Assembly: GCA_036898135.1 (NCBI GenBank)
Contig: CM072516.1
Location: forward strand, 64,006,482 to 64,070,481
Length of the DNA stretch: 64,000 bases
Direction: 5' to 3'
Source of the DNA: Oncomelania hupensis
Taxonomy: Eukaryota > Mollusca > Gastropoda > Littorinimorpha > Pomatiopsidae
Numbering within the stretch: position 1 is the stretch's first letter; each line of letters opens with the position of its first letter. The notes beneath the pieces were generated by a model. That model had not been told where the DNA came from. It did no database searches and was given only the letters and a program-made list of their open reading frames with translations. Position numbers and translations under genes: made by a program. This document shows positions 26,060-36,304 of the stretch, piece by piece.

Positions 26060-26446
26060 GGTGGCCTCGTGGCGCAGTGGATAAGTCGCCGGTTTCCCAT
26101 GCCGAAGGTCGCGGGTTCGATTCCCGCAAGGGGCGAACGTATGTGACTTAGGTACGAGACTATTGAGGTCACCGAGGGTTTTCTCCGGGCACTCCGGTTT
26201 CCTCCCTCCCTTCAATAATGGTACAGGACGCAGTCAATATAAAAATTTCAAAAATAAAAAAAATTCGATTTTTTTTCCGTCTTCTAATAGCGATCTCCCT
26301 GCCTTTACACCACCTGTTTGAGTGAGTGATGGATGTGTATTTGGTGTGTGTGAGGGTGGATGAGACAGGTGAGCGTGTATGTTGGTATAGATCGCCGCGC
26401 ATTGAGCCTGAATGATTTGGGGAAAGGCGCGTATATATAGCATCCT

Positions 26447-26505
<59 letters not shown>
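26060..26505 (+). mobile_element. tRNA-headed SINE with conserved central domain (SINE-M), copy 1
   Basis: The head TGGCGCAGTGGATAAG (box A) and GGTTCGATTCC (box B) is followed by GAGGGTTTTCTCCGGGCACT and CCGGTTTCCTCCC, resembling the conserved cores of broadly distributed animal SINE superfamilies (V/Meta type, from memory). The 3' end is GGAAAGGCGCGTATATA with a (TAT)n tail at 26451-26504. A second copy lies at 57570-57960. The acceptor stem does not pair, so it is not a working tRNA. Confidence 0.75.
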
Positions 26506-26507
<2 letters not shown>

Positions 26508-27010
26508 TAGTAGCCAGTGCCCTATGAAGACATAACAGCTGCCTAGACTATCAGCGATCGAATTATTTGCATTGACTATGACTTTTTAAGGTAGATTAGT
26601 ACATCTAAGATCTTGTATAGAGTAGAAGAAATAAATGTGTGATTTTAACTGTTATCAAGTGGCTGGACTACATATGATTCATAGCAGTGTGAAAGCTAGT
26701 GTGACAGTAATCTTCTACCATTTTTCTATCTATCTTTGTACCCCAGCCTTTTCACAGACCGAGCTAAATAAATAAATGTATTAAAGTAGTTCACAGGGTG
26801 ACTAACTAGCAGTTCCCATAGAATAAAGCGTGAGGGTTACAGCATTCCATTGTGCAGAGCCCAGCAACCCAAAAACTCCATGTGACAGTGGGTCAGCCAC
26901 GTGGTCAAGCAAAGTTTTACCAACATTCACAATTATAAAACATCATGTTACATGGCAAGACTTCACAAGCATAATCCAATAAAAATATCAAATAATCTCT
27001 GTGAAACAAA

Positions 27011-27500
27011 AGATCGATCATTTATCTTTTTGACAATGTCAGGCTATGGCTATACTACGATGAATGGATTTCACCTGTCACCTGCGTAGTCTTCTGAGAG
27101 AGATCTTTCAGCGCGTCCGTCCCTCTCGGGTGAGGTTTAAACAAAGACTGACGTTAACGGTGTGGCCAGCTAAAGCCCGCGATATCCCATGATCCTTAGC
27201 GCCCTTGCGGGGGCTGACGGATATAGGTAAGCTGGATTATGTCCCGGCATACCTAGCGAAAATTTTCCCTTACATATACTTAGAACAATCCTAACTTTTG
27301 TCGTCTGCTAAGCCTCGAATTTAAGTTACAAAGGCCAAAGAAGGGTGAACTATTAGAGGCTTGAAGCCTTATTGCAGTGTCCAAACTAGCCTCTTGTGAC
27401 AGTAGTATTCCATCAGGCGCTGCTGCCGATGGGAGATTGTTTTCGTCGCAGTCATGCGAGTGTACATCTGATTATGCGCTTCCTTAAACTAGTGTAAGAG
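27011..27500. other. Gene-free spacer
   Basis: Between two inverted-repeat elements; may be the outer arm of one of them. No coding signal. Confidence 0.4.
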
Positions 27501-28724
27501 TTCGATTAGAGCTAAGTCATGGCTTACTTTACTACAGGCCTACTCAACGCGCAACTGGAGTCTGGGACTGGAGGCCTACTTTGTCTATGTAGATTACATT
27601 AGTGTGAGACTTTTCTTTAACACATCATGAAATTAAATTTAAGTTTACTTGTTTATAAGCTTGTAGAAGGCATATTTTATTATATATTTCTTTCAATTTA
27701 GGTGATTTTTATTTAATTTTTATCATGGGCTAGTGCTTAACTCTCTCTAAGTTGAGTGCAGTAAATCCACTAATATGTGACTGAAAGTAAATAATTATAC
27801 ATGGAAGGATACCAAAATATCTGTAAAATTTCTTTGAAGACTCAAAGAAAAAAACAACCCACCCTATCCCTCCTGTGAGCCGATACATACTTATTTGCTC
27901 AAAGCCGAAGCAGTGCTCCCTTGTTTCATACTCATAGAGAGTGATACAAATAATACAAAGAACAGCAAGTAGTTATAGTCAAAAACAAGAACTACACAAT
28001 TAACACTAACCTGTGTGGTAAGCACAATCATTATTAGGACAGTTTCAGTCGCTTGAGGGAGGGCTCTTTTGTTGATTTATAGCCTGTTTTACACCCGTAA
28101 ACACAACATTTTCTCCCCATCTTTGGCGCTCAAACAACACGTTCAAAATAATGTACTTCTCGTCACCTACGCAATCGATGTGTGTTGGTAATAGTTTCAC
28201 TGCAAGTAAATAATTATACATGGAAGGATACCAAAACATCTGTAAAATTTCTTTGAAGACTCAAAGAAAAAAACAACCCACCCTATCCCTCCTGTGAGCC
28301 GATACATACTTATTTGCTCAAAGCCGAAGCAGTGCTCCCTTGTTTCATACTCATAGAGAGTGATACAAATAATACAAAGAACAGCAAGTAGTTATAGTCA
28401 AAAACAAGAACTACACAATTAACACTAACCTGTGTGGTAAGCACAATCATTATTAGGACAGTTTCAGTCGCTTGAGGGAGGGCTCTTTTGTTGATTTATA
28501 GCCTGTTTTACACCCGTAAACACAACATTTTCTCCCCATCTTTGGCGCTCAAACAACACGTTCAAATTATGTACTTCTCGTCACCTACGCAATCGATGTG
28601 TGTTGGTAATAGTTTCACTGCTGACAGGAGACAGAGGCAGGCAAAAGTCGGCCTCCAGTCTACAATCGCGCGTTACGTTGAGTAGGCCTGTAGTAAAGTA
28701 AGCTATGAGCTAAGTTTAATCGAA
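27501..28724. mobile_element. 1.2-kb element with ~90-bp terminal inverted repeats
   Basis: The left terminus 27501-27595 (TTCGATTA, GGCTTACTTTACTACAGGCC, TACTCAACG, GGACTGGAGGCC) is repeated in reverse complement at about 28640-28724. Both outer ends start TTCGATTA. The inside holds a 419-bp tandem duplication. No transposase frame, so non-autonomous. No target-site duplication was recognised. Confidence 0.75.
27785..28621 (+). repeat. 419-bp direct tandem duplication
   Basis: Two head-to-tail units (27785-28203 and 28204-28621) differing by only a few bases, for example AAAATATCTG versus AAAACATCTG and TTCAAAATAATG versus TTCAAATTATG. Either a recent duplication or an assembly duplication. 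Confidence 0.9.
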
Positions 28725-28791
28725 TTAATCTCTGGGTTCGGTTTTAAGTCATCTTCAATTGGAAGTAGATCAAGATCTAGTTTCGGTTTCA

Positions 28792-28893
<102 letters not shown>

Positions 28894-29307
28894 GTCTTTT
28901 TATCGATGAAATGATTCTGGACTAGAACTAGTCTTATGGTTAGAATGGGGTTTTTGCTGTAGAATTGGAAGTTATGGTTTGACTGTACTTTAATGCTTAT
29001 ACTTATAAAACATAGACAAGGGGAGAGTGCTTAATGCAGACCGTGCCAGGAGTCCATTTTTATTTTTTTTTAAAATAAAAGACTAGATTGGCGTGAGATA
29101 GGCCTTTATCTCTTACAGACTTCTTCTGAGAAGAATGAACTAATCTTATACTATAGGTAGAGGATCCATTAATCTATAAGGAAATGTTCTTTAGCATTTG
29201 TTTTCAATGAGTCCGAACTATCACTTTAAGAATGTGATCTACTATAGATAAGTCACGCATAAGGACTACGATAAAAAGTACAATGTAATCAATACTGCCA
29301 CTTAGAC

Positions 29308-29309
<2 letters not shown>

Positions 29310-29371
<62 letters not shown>

Positions 29372-29580
29372 ATTTTTTTCTTTTCTTTCTTTTTATGTTT
29401 TTTTCCCCTTCTTTTTGTTCATTTCTTTCGTTCTTTTCTTTTTCTAATGAGCTGTATCAGCTGGCTTTTGTCATGAATAACTCGACTTCGACATTCTTTC
29501 TTTCTTCCTTTCTTTCTTTCTTAATTTATTTCTTTGCTTTTAATTTATTTTTATTATTATTATTATTATTATTATTTTTT
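29310..29580. repeat. (CTTT)n and pyrimidine-rich tract
   Basis: About 15 CTTT units, then TTTC/TTTTC-rich DNA and a short (TTA)n. It ends in a poly-T/poly-G run abutting a SINE. Confidence 0.9.
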
Positions 29581-29599
29581 TTTTTTGGGGGGGGGGGGG

Positions 29600-29880
29600 G
29601 GGTCGAATAGCGCAGTGGTTGGAGCACTCGCTACTGTGTCGCAAGTTAAGCACCGTCCAGTGCGGTTAGCACTTGGATGGGTGACCGCAAAACGTGAAGC
29701 GACAAATAACAACGCCCCCAGTTGACTCAACTGTGACTGAGTACCTACTCTCTTAAGGGTGGGGAAGGTAAAGCAGCGAGGGAGAGAGATGGGCATCACC
29801 CTCATTACGCTGGCCCAAGATAAGTGTGATCTCCAACATCACGCTCCCCTACGGCCACAAGGCTATGGGACTACCTACCT
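29600..29880 (+). mobile_element. tRNA + 5S rRNA chimeric SINE (SINE-5S), copy 1
   Basis: A tRNA box A-like ATAGCGCAGTGGTTGGAG at 29607 is followed by a segment (29641-29689) resembling the 5S rRNA internal promoter: GTTAAGCA, then GGTTAGCACTTGGATGGG, then TGACCGC. The body contains GAGAGATGG, CACC, GCTGGCCCA and CTCCCCTACGGCC strings. Copies: 41700, 53797, 54540 (partial), 46245 (partial), 47215 (minus), 47967 (minus). The fusion of two promoter types is unusual. Confidence 0.75.
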
Positions 29881-31035
29881 ACCTTTTACCTTTTTTTTTC
29901 TCTTTTCTTTCTTTAATTTTTTTCTTTTGTTCGTTCTTTTTTCTTCCTTTTTTATGTTCTTTTCTTTTAGTGTCTTTTCTTTATTTCTTTCGGTGTTTTT
30001 TTCAGTTTTTTTTTCTTTTTCTCAGCGTGGGCGACTGACGATCTTAAGTTGTTAGAAAATGACAAAAGATCAAAGTTATCAGTGTATCACTGTACTTTTA
30101 ACTCTGCACATAGTAAATTGAGAGTATCAGAAACTACAAGAGATTGTAGTGTCTTAGCAATAAGTGGTGACGTTGAGAAATAGGAATTTCAATACAACTT
30201 GGGTCTCTAAAGTCGACTTGAATACAATGCCATATTTGAATTTAACCTCTTTTCAAACTAAAGACAAGGAACTGCAGGACTATCCGACTATAGGTTTAAG
30301 AATAAAGAGGCACTTGAATATAAGCGAACTGGAGCTAAACCGATCATCACTTTTACCTGGTCAACTCAGATACTCTGAATGCCGCTTCTCTCTTTGAAAA
30401 CCCCATCCATTAATATTCAAGTTCATTAAAGGGCCTGTGTTTCAAATGAATTTTGTTTCTTTTTCGTGACTACGAATTTACCTGGGAATTTGCAGAGTTG
30501 TCACATTATAAGATGATATAGTTGGCATTTGATGTTCGAACCGACCGCTAAGCTTGGAAGTGTGCGTTTCAATTCCTTGCTGTGTAAACAAACAACTATG
30601 CTGTGTTGTTCCTTACCAATAGTTGCTATAATTACATAGAATATGTTTATTAACATGCACGTAAGCGAGCGAATTTGTCAGTCTTTCTCAAAAGTGTGAA
30701 TGGAATCATATTCTGGTTTTTAATCTTACTTTTTGTAGTAGAGCGACTCTCACTGTGATTTTCGAAAGGATATGTGACGCTATAATGATTGCGTGAAAGC
30801 CAGTCCCTTTAACCGATAATGGTAAAGCAAAGACGCCTGCTATCTCTCGATCATCGCTTGGGTGATTGGGAACATTAAGTGTTTGATTTGGGTAAGCAAA
30901 TGATGAAATGTGAGAGAAAGGAAAATCGTTTGATGAACTGAAATGAAAAGTAGTTAAGATTACGGTTTTATTTGCATAAAAAGGTTTCTGTTAATAAATG
31001 CTTTCAATGAAGTAAAGAAGTTTTGATTAAATCGG
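29881..31035. other. Gene-free spacer, T-rich at left
   Basis: TTTC-rich to about 30035, then unassigned DNA. No exon or RNA gene recognised. Confidence 0.5.
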
Positions 31036-31039
31036 TTAA

Positions 31040-31242
31040 GAGCTCTCTGTCTCTCTCTCTCTGTCTCTGTCTGTCTGTCTGTCTGTCTCTCTCTGCGTAT
31101 GTAGCCTCTGTATGTAGCTCAGTCTTTCTCTGACTCTGTCTGTCTGTCTCTCTTTTTTTATCTCTGTCTGTCAGTCTGTATGTATGTAGCCTCCCTTTGC
31201 TCAGAATATCTATCTTTCTCTGTCTGTCTCTGTCTGTCTCAA

Positions 31243-31302
<60 letters not shown>

Positions 31303-31305
31303 TTG
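31040..31305. repeat. CT/CTGT and (CA)n microsatellites
   Basis: CTCTGT and GTCTGT repeats at 31040-31240, then about 25 CA units at 31249-31300. Confidence 0.9.
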
Positions 31306-31309
31306 CGCA

Positions 31310-31578
31310 GACACCGTTATTTGGACTTTCCTCTATCGCCACATACGTTCTGTGGACAATGGGTCGTGCTACGACCCCGTTTTTAAGTACTTTAAAGTGT
31401 TCTAACCCTAACCCTAACCCTAACCCTAACACTAGCCCTAACCCTAGCCCTAACCCTAACCCTTACCCTAACCCTAACCCTCACGGATCATTAAATGGAC
31501 GTCCCAACTAGGAGGTCTGTCCAAAGAACGTATGCAAACTTGCACTAATTTGTCCCAATAACGCCGTGTAAACATCCT

Positions 31579-31621
<43 letters not shown>

Positions 31622-31847
31622 CGGATGTTACACAGTATTATCATGACTTTCCCGAAACGCCACATACGTTGTGGGTCATATTTCGTCCCCAATTTTAAGT
31701 ACTTTGAAGCGTTCGAACCTTAACCAGCCCTAACCCTAACGGATCATTTTTCTGACGTCAAAACAAGTAGGCATGTCAATACAAGTTATGCAGATGTTCA
31801 CTGATTTGTCCAGATAACACTGTGTAAGTGTGCCCACACAAGCCCGC

Positions 31848-31850
<3 letters not shown>
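31310..31850 (+). repeat. Two tandem ~310-bp units each carrying telomere-like CCCTAA repeats
   Basis: Unit 1 and unit 2 share CGCCACATACGTT (31339 and about 31659), TTTTAAGTACTTT (about 31381 and 31693), CTAACCCTAA-type arrays (31402-31482 and 31713-31740), GGATCATT and a (CA)n or CACAC tail. The telomere-like array is about 13 units with CTAGCC and TTACCC variants in unit 1, and about 3 in unit 2. Confidence 0.75.

Positions 31851-31851
<1 letters not shown>

Positions 31852-31896
<45 letters not shown>
31852..31896. repeat. (CT)n microsatellite
   Basis: About 22 CT units. Confidence 0.95.
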
Positions 31897-31898
<2 letters not shown>

Positions 31899-32955
31899 AG
31901 GAGAAGAAGGTGATAATGATGATAATGACGATGAGGATGAGGAGCAGAAGGACAATGTACAACATTAAGCAAGCAAAATAAACAGTAATTTGCTTGCAAA
32001 AGTAGGACTTTTCACACTAATGTTTGACACTGACAGACACGTGTGCCTTACCCCTTATTTAACCTGTAGGTAAAATTCATCTTCTACAAGCCTCTGACTG
32101 TTAAGAAGAACACATAGAATTTAAAAGCATCATCAACAGGATACATGCATTTGAGTAACACGAATTTGTTCGGCCTTCTCGTTCCTAAAAAACAAATGCG
32201 CAATTGTGTCTGTTGATTGCGGTGAAGGAAAACACATTTCGCTTATGTAAATAACTGTGACAACAGTCATTATTCACACCATGGGAAAGCCACTAACTCC
32301 AGTAATATGTCCGCTGAATGATTCCTTTGTTCACGCATTTGTTTCTCCCCTTTTAACTTACGTCCCTTGTTTCGCCCTCGTGTGTTAAGTTATGCCCCCT
32401 AACTGAGTCAGTAATCAGAAGTCTGAGGCAGTGGAGTGGTCTTTAGGAACAACTTGGCCCAGCTCACAATGCGCTGTGACCGATGAATGGTTTAGTCACA
32501 GGTTGCTCGTTGTCTCAGTTGATGCTTTGCAGTATAAAGGTTTATGTCAAGTGAAGAGGTATAATTAGTGGCTGTGCTGGAACATCAACTCAGCTCTGGT
32601 GGATGGCGCCTGTATTTCAGTTTTTTTTAAGTGTGTGTGTGGAGGGGGGGAGGGAAGGGGGCACAGCAGAAGACTGGAAGATGGCGTAAGGCGGTTGCTT
32701 TTCACAGCAGACAGCGCAGACAACGCAGATTCTCCGAATTACCGAGAGCGCGAGACACGCGGGGTGCAGAGGAGGTCACTATATGTGTTGCAGCATGAGA
32801 AAACCAGGCTAAAGTGTCAAAATATGAAAAATTACTTATTTATTTATTAACAAAGTACTAAAAATAATCTTCAAAATGCAAAAAACAGAATTGTTTTATC
32901 TTTATTGGTTGATGTTTTATGATTTTTTTAAATATTTTATTTTCTCTTTATTTTT
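31897..32955. other. Gene-free spacer
   Basis: No exon or recognised repeat. A short open frame at 32599-32850 has no domain signature. Confidence 0.5.
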
Positions 32956-35900
32956 TTTATGTGCTCTGTGGGTTCGGGCAAATAGAATAGACCCAACGTT
33001 TCCCGGCGTGTCGTAAGAGGCGACTAACAGGGGTGATGTTAGCACGGCATCACTGGGCGAAAGTCTTCTACACAGAAGTCACCGGCCAGGGCGGAGGAAC
33101 CTCACGTTACTACAGGTTCAACGACCACGTGCTCAGGGCCAAGGCGAGCCACACTGTATTCGTGGATTTCGGCTGTGGCCAACAGCCTGGAGAGGATTGG
33201 GCCCTGCCAGGTCTTTTTTTGCCCAAGACACAACACATGATGAGGCTATCCACTAATTCCATGCCGGATCGGTCGTCGCCCGGCTACACAAGGACCGCGC
33301 CTTCCGTTGGCCACCAGGACGGAGGTGAAAAGTATGCTACTGATGGACAAATTAGCAAGATCCGCACGAGAAACAACATCGTCATAGGAACCTGGAATGT
33401 CAGGACCCTAACTGCGGAAGGAAAATTAGAAGAACTGGCCCACGAGCTGGACCACTATCGATGGAACGTTCTAGGTATCAGCGAACTGCGTTGGAAAGGC
33501 CTAGGTGAAACAACGACTGACAAAGGCCACAAGCTCTATTTCAGCGGTAGAGATGACAGGCACGAACACGGCGTTGGATTCTTGGTCCACAAGAACATTC
33601 TAGCCACTGTCATGGGTTGCCGCCCAGTCTCCAGTAGACTCATTACCATCCGTCTGAGAGCAACCCCTTTCAACATTACCATCATCCAGGCCTATGCCCC
33701 AACATCAGACTATGAAGACAGCGAAGTGGAGGATTTTTATGAAAATATACAGGCGGTCCTTGACCAAGTGCCGAAGAAGGACATAGTCATAGTGCAAGGC
33801 GACTGGAATGCCAAGGTTGGCCAAGATGCGCACCACAACTGGGGAGACACATGCGGACCCCACTGCAACAACGAGACAAATGACAGGGGTCTGAGGCTAT
33901 TGGAGTTTGCCAGATACAACAATCTGGTACTGGCAAACACGCTTGGTCTCCACAAAAAATCCAGACGATGGACATGGCACAGTCCCGGCGGGGAACATCA
34001 CAACCAGATCGACTACATCATGGTCAAGAAACGCTTCAGATCAAGCATCAACATTGGCAGGACACGCACTTTTCCAGGAGCAGACATTGGAAGTGACCAC
34101 GATCTCGTGATGATGTCTTTCCGGCTCCATTTGAAGAGAGTAAATACAGCAAAGTGCACTAGGCTGAAGTTCGACCTGGACAAACTGCAAGACCCGGAGG
34201 TGGCAAAAATATTTCAGGCCACAATTGGAGGGAAATTTGCACCACTGCTTATTTTGGGGGCAGGCGAAGTAGATGTCAACACCATGACCAATACCTTCAA
34301 CTCAGCTGTAACAGATGCCGCCACTGAGATTCTTGGCAAGCACCGACCAAAGAAGAAGCCGTGGATCACACCTGAACTTTTGGATCTGTGTGATAAACGA
34401 AGAGAGTTAAAAAAGAAAAAGAACACCTCACAGGGAGCTGATGTCTACCGAAAAATCAACAATGACATCCGAAAAGGCATGCGCACAGCAAAGGAGAACT
34501 GGATAGAAGATCAATGCCAGGAAATAGAGAACAATCTGAACAAGAACAACAGCAAGAAGGCCTACCAGACTGTGAAGCGGCTGACAAGTGTTAAACAGCC
34601 CAAAGTCTCCACTATCCAAAGCAAGTCTGGCATTTGCCTTACAGAAGAACAAGAAGTCTTGGACAGATGGACAGAGTACTGCTCTGACCTTTACAACCAT
34701 ACACCAAATGGAGACCCATCAGTTCTAGCATGTCCCGAGAGCAGAGAAGAAGAAGAAATCCTCCCAATTCTCCGGGAAGAAGTTGAGGCAGCAGTGCAAT
34801 CGCTGAAGAAAGGGAAGTCAGCGGGAGTGGACAACATACCAGCGGAACTGCTACAAGCAGGAGGAGAAGCGATGACTGATGCTCTCACCATTATCTGCAA
34901 CAAGATCTGGCAGAGTGGGGAATGGCCTACACCATGGACCCAGTCGCTTGTCATCACTCTTCCCAAAAAAGGTAACCTTCAGGAGTGTGAAAATTACCGC
35001 ACCATCAGCCTCATCAGCCATCCCAGCAAGGTCCTCCTGAAAATAATACTCAACAGGTTGAAACCACAAGCTGAACAAATCATAGCTGAAGAACAAGCAG
35101 GATTCATGGCAGGGCGAAGTACCACTGAACAGATTTTCAACCTCAGAATAATCTGTGAGAAATACCTACAGCACCAACAACATCTATATCATGTGTTCAT
35201 AGGCTTCAAGAAGGCATTTGACCGAGTCTGGCATGCAGCTCTATGGGCAACCATGAAAGTGTACAACATCAGCCCTAAAATTATAGAAGTCATCAAAAGC
35301 CTGTATGACAAGGCTACCAGTGCAGTCCTCCATAACAGCGTCATCGGGAACTGGTTCAGAACAACAATCGGTGTGCGTCAAGGATGCCTACTCTCTCCAA
35401 CACTCTTCAACATCTTTCTAGAGCGCATCATGTCAGATGCTCTTGCAGATCATGAAGGCACAGTCAGCATAGGGGGCAGAGCAATCTCCAATCTTCGTTT
35501 TGCGGATGATATTGATGGATTGGCTGGAGAGGAACAAGAACTTGAACAGCTTGTACAGAGGCTTGACACCACCTCCAGAGCTTATGAAATGGAAATAAGT
35601 GCGGAGAAGACCAAAATGATGACCAACAACACCAATGGCATCAACACGGACATCAAAGTACAAGGCCAATCCCTCAACACAGTGCACAGCTTCAAATATT
35701 TAGGAGCCATTGTGTCAGACAATGGGTCTCGACAGGAAGTCCTCTCCAGGATCGCACAAACAACTGCTGCTCTGACAAGGTTGAAGCCCATTTGGAAAGA
35801 CAGAACCATCAGTCTACATTCCAAAGTAAGACTGCTGCGCTCTCTGGTCATCTCCATCTTCCTATATGCTTGCGAAGCATGGACCCTCACAGCAGATCTC

Positions 35901-36304
35901 CAACGAAGAATACAAAGCATGGAGATGAGGTGCTACAGAAGACTTCTGTGCATTTCCTATACCCAACACATCACCAACGTTGAAGTCCGACAGACCATCA
36001 CACAAGCCATTGGACAACACGATGACCTGCTCACAGTGGTGAAGAAACGGAAACTCCGATGGTATGGCCACGTCACCAGATCATCAGGCCTTGCAAAGAC
36101 CATTCTGCAAGGCACAGTGCAAGGAGGTAGAAGAAGGGGGAGACCGAAAAAGAGGTGGGAGGACAACATTCGAGAATGGACTGGTTTGACACTGAGCGAA
36201 GCCATGAGGGCTGCTGAGGACAGAGAAAGATGGAGTATGCTGGTTAAGCGATCATCTGTGGTGCCCCTACGACCTTCGGGTTATGGGACAGGATAGGATA
36301 GGAT
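32956..36304 (+). mobile_element. RTE-like LINE, near full-length reference copy
   Basis: A single long frame is flanked by a short 5' leader (GTAAGAGGCGACTAACAGG, then GCATCACTGGGCGAAAG, also at 39521) and a 3' GGATAGGATAGGAT tail that starts at the stop codon. There is essentially no 3' UTR. The 5' boundary is approximate. The other fragments in this window align to this copy, and those that reach a 3' end stop in the same pentamer tail. Confidence 0.88.
33036..36296 (+). CDS. LINE endonuclease/reverse transcriptase (RTE-like), RT probably inactive
   Basis: A 1,086-codon polyprotein from the ATG at 33036. N-terminal apurinic-type endonuclease: TWN at about residues 119-121, ISELRWKG near 150, GDWN 255-258, SDHDL from 353. 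Reverse transcriptase follows: PAELLQ, ITLPKKG, EQAGF, motif A, RQGCLLSP, and FADD at residues 822-825 with both aspartates. The basic C-terminus contains RKLRWYGH, GRRRGRPKKRW and WEDNIREW. Motif A reads VFIGFKKAFD: the first, catalytic Asp of this motif is Gly (GGC, 35202-35204, residue 723). The fragment at 40105-41095 keeps Asp there. The frame has no stops, so the copy is recent, but it is probably unable to reverse transcribe. No RNase H or ORF1 seen. The clade call rests on resemblance to RTE/BovB-type proteins. Confidence 0.9.
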   Translation: MLARHHWAKVFYTEVTGQGGGTSRYYRFNDHVLRAKASHTVFVDFGCGQQPGEDWALPGLFLPKTQHMMRLSTNSMPDRSSPGYTRTAPSVGHQDGGEKYATDGQISKIRTRNNIVIGTWNVRTLTAEGKLEELAHELDHYRWNVLGISELRWKGLGETTTDKGHKLYFSGRDDRHEHGVGFLVHKNILATVMGCRPVSSRLITIRLRATPFNITIIQAYAPTSDYEDSEVEDFYENIQAVLDQVPKKDIVIVQGDWNAKVGQDAHHNWGDTCGPHCNNETNDRGLRLLEFARYNNLVLANTLGLHKKSRRWTWHSPGGEHHNQIDYIMVKKRFRSSINIGRTRTFPGADIGSDHDLVMMSFRLHLKRVNTAKCTRLKFDLDKLQDPEVAKIFQATIGGKFAPLLILGAGEVDVNTMTNTFNSAVTDAATEILGKHRPKKKPWITPELLDLCDKRRELKKKKNTSQGADVYRKINNDIRKGMRTAKENWIEDQCQEIENNLNKNNSKKAYQTVKRLTSVKQPKVSTIQSKSGICLTEEQEVLDRWTEYCSDLYNHTPNGDPSVLACPESREEEEILPILREEVEAAVQSLKKGKSAGVDNIPAELLQAGGEAMTDALTIICNKIWQSGEWPTPWTQSLVITLPKKGNLQECENYRTISLISHPSKVLLKIILNRLKPQAEQIIAEEQAGFMAGRSTTEQIFNLRIICEKYLQHQQHLYHVFIGFKKAFDRVWHAALWATMKVYNISPKIIEVIKSLYDKATSAVLHNSVIGNWFRTTIGVRQGCLLSPTLFNIFLERIMSDALADHEGTVSIGGRAISNLRFADDIDGLAGEEQELEQLVQRLDTTSRAYEMEISAEKTKMMTNNTNGINTDIKVQGQSLNTVHSFKYLGAIVSDNGSRQEVLSRIAQTTAALTRLKPIWKDRTISLHSKVRLLRSLVISIFLYACEAWTLTADLQRRIQSMEMRCYRRLLCISYTQHITNVEVRQTITQAIGQHDDLLTVVKKRKLRWYGHVTRSSGLAKTILQGTVQGGRRRGRPKKRWEDNIREWTGLTLSEAMRAAEDRERWSMLVKRSSVVPLRPSGYGTG

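Larger units (their letters stand above)
23330..27010. mobile_element. Large foldback (inverted-repeat) element with two later insertions
   Basis: Left arm blocks pair with right arm blocks read in reverse: 23580-23735 with about 26590-26730 (CACACTAGC, GAATCATA, CACACATTTATT); 23880-23907 plus 24653-24700 with about 25941-26007 (GAAGAGTGGAC, GGCACTTAGCT); and 24745-25170 with about 25400-25830 (GAGCGTCT, GAGACGAACA, CCACTGGAATCTC, CTGGTACAGCCA). Arms are diverged and were judged by eye. Family B (23909-24650) interrupts the left arm only and a SINE (26060-26505) the right arm only. Outer limits are approximate. No transposase frame is visible. Confidence 0.65.

Noticed and set aside
26060..26135. 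Functional tRNA gene
   Set aside because: The acceptor stem does not close and the sequence continues into a SINE core shared with 57570.
31402..31482. True telomere or chromosome end
   Set aside because: The array is short and degenerate, lies inside a duplicated unit and has ordinary sequence on both sides.
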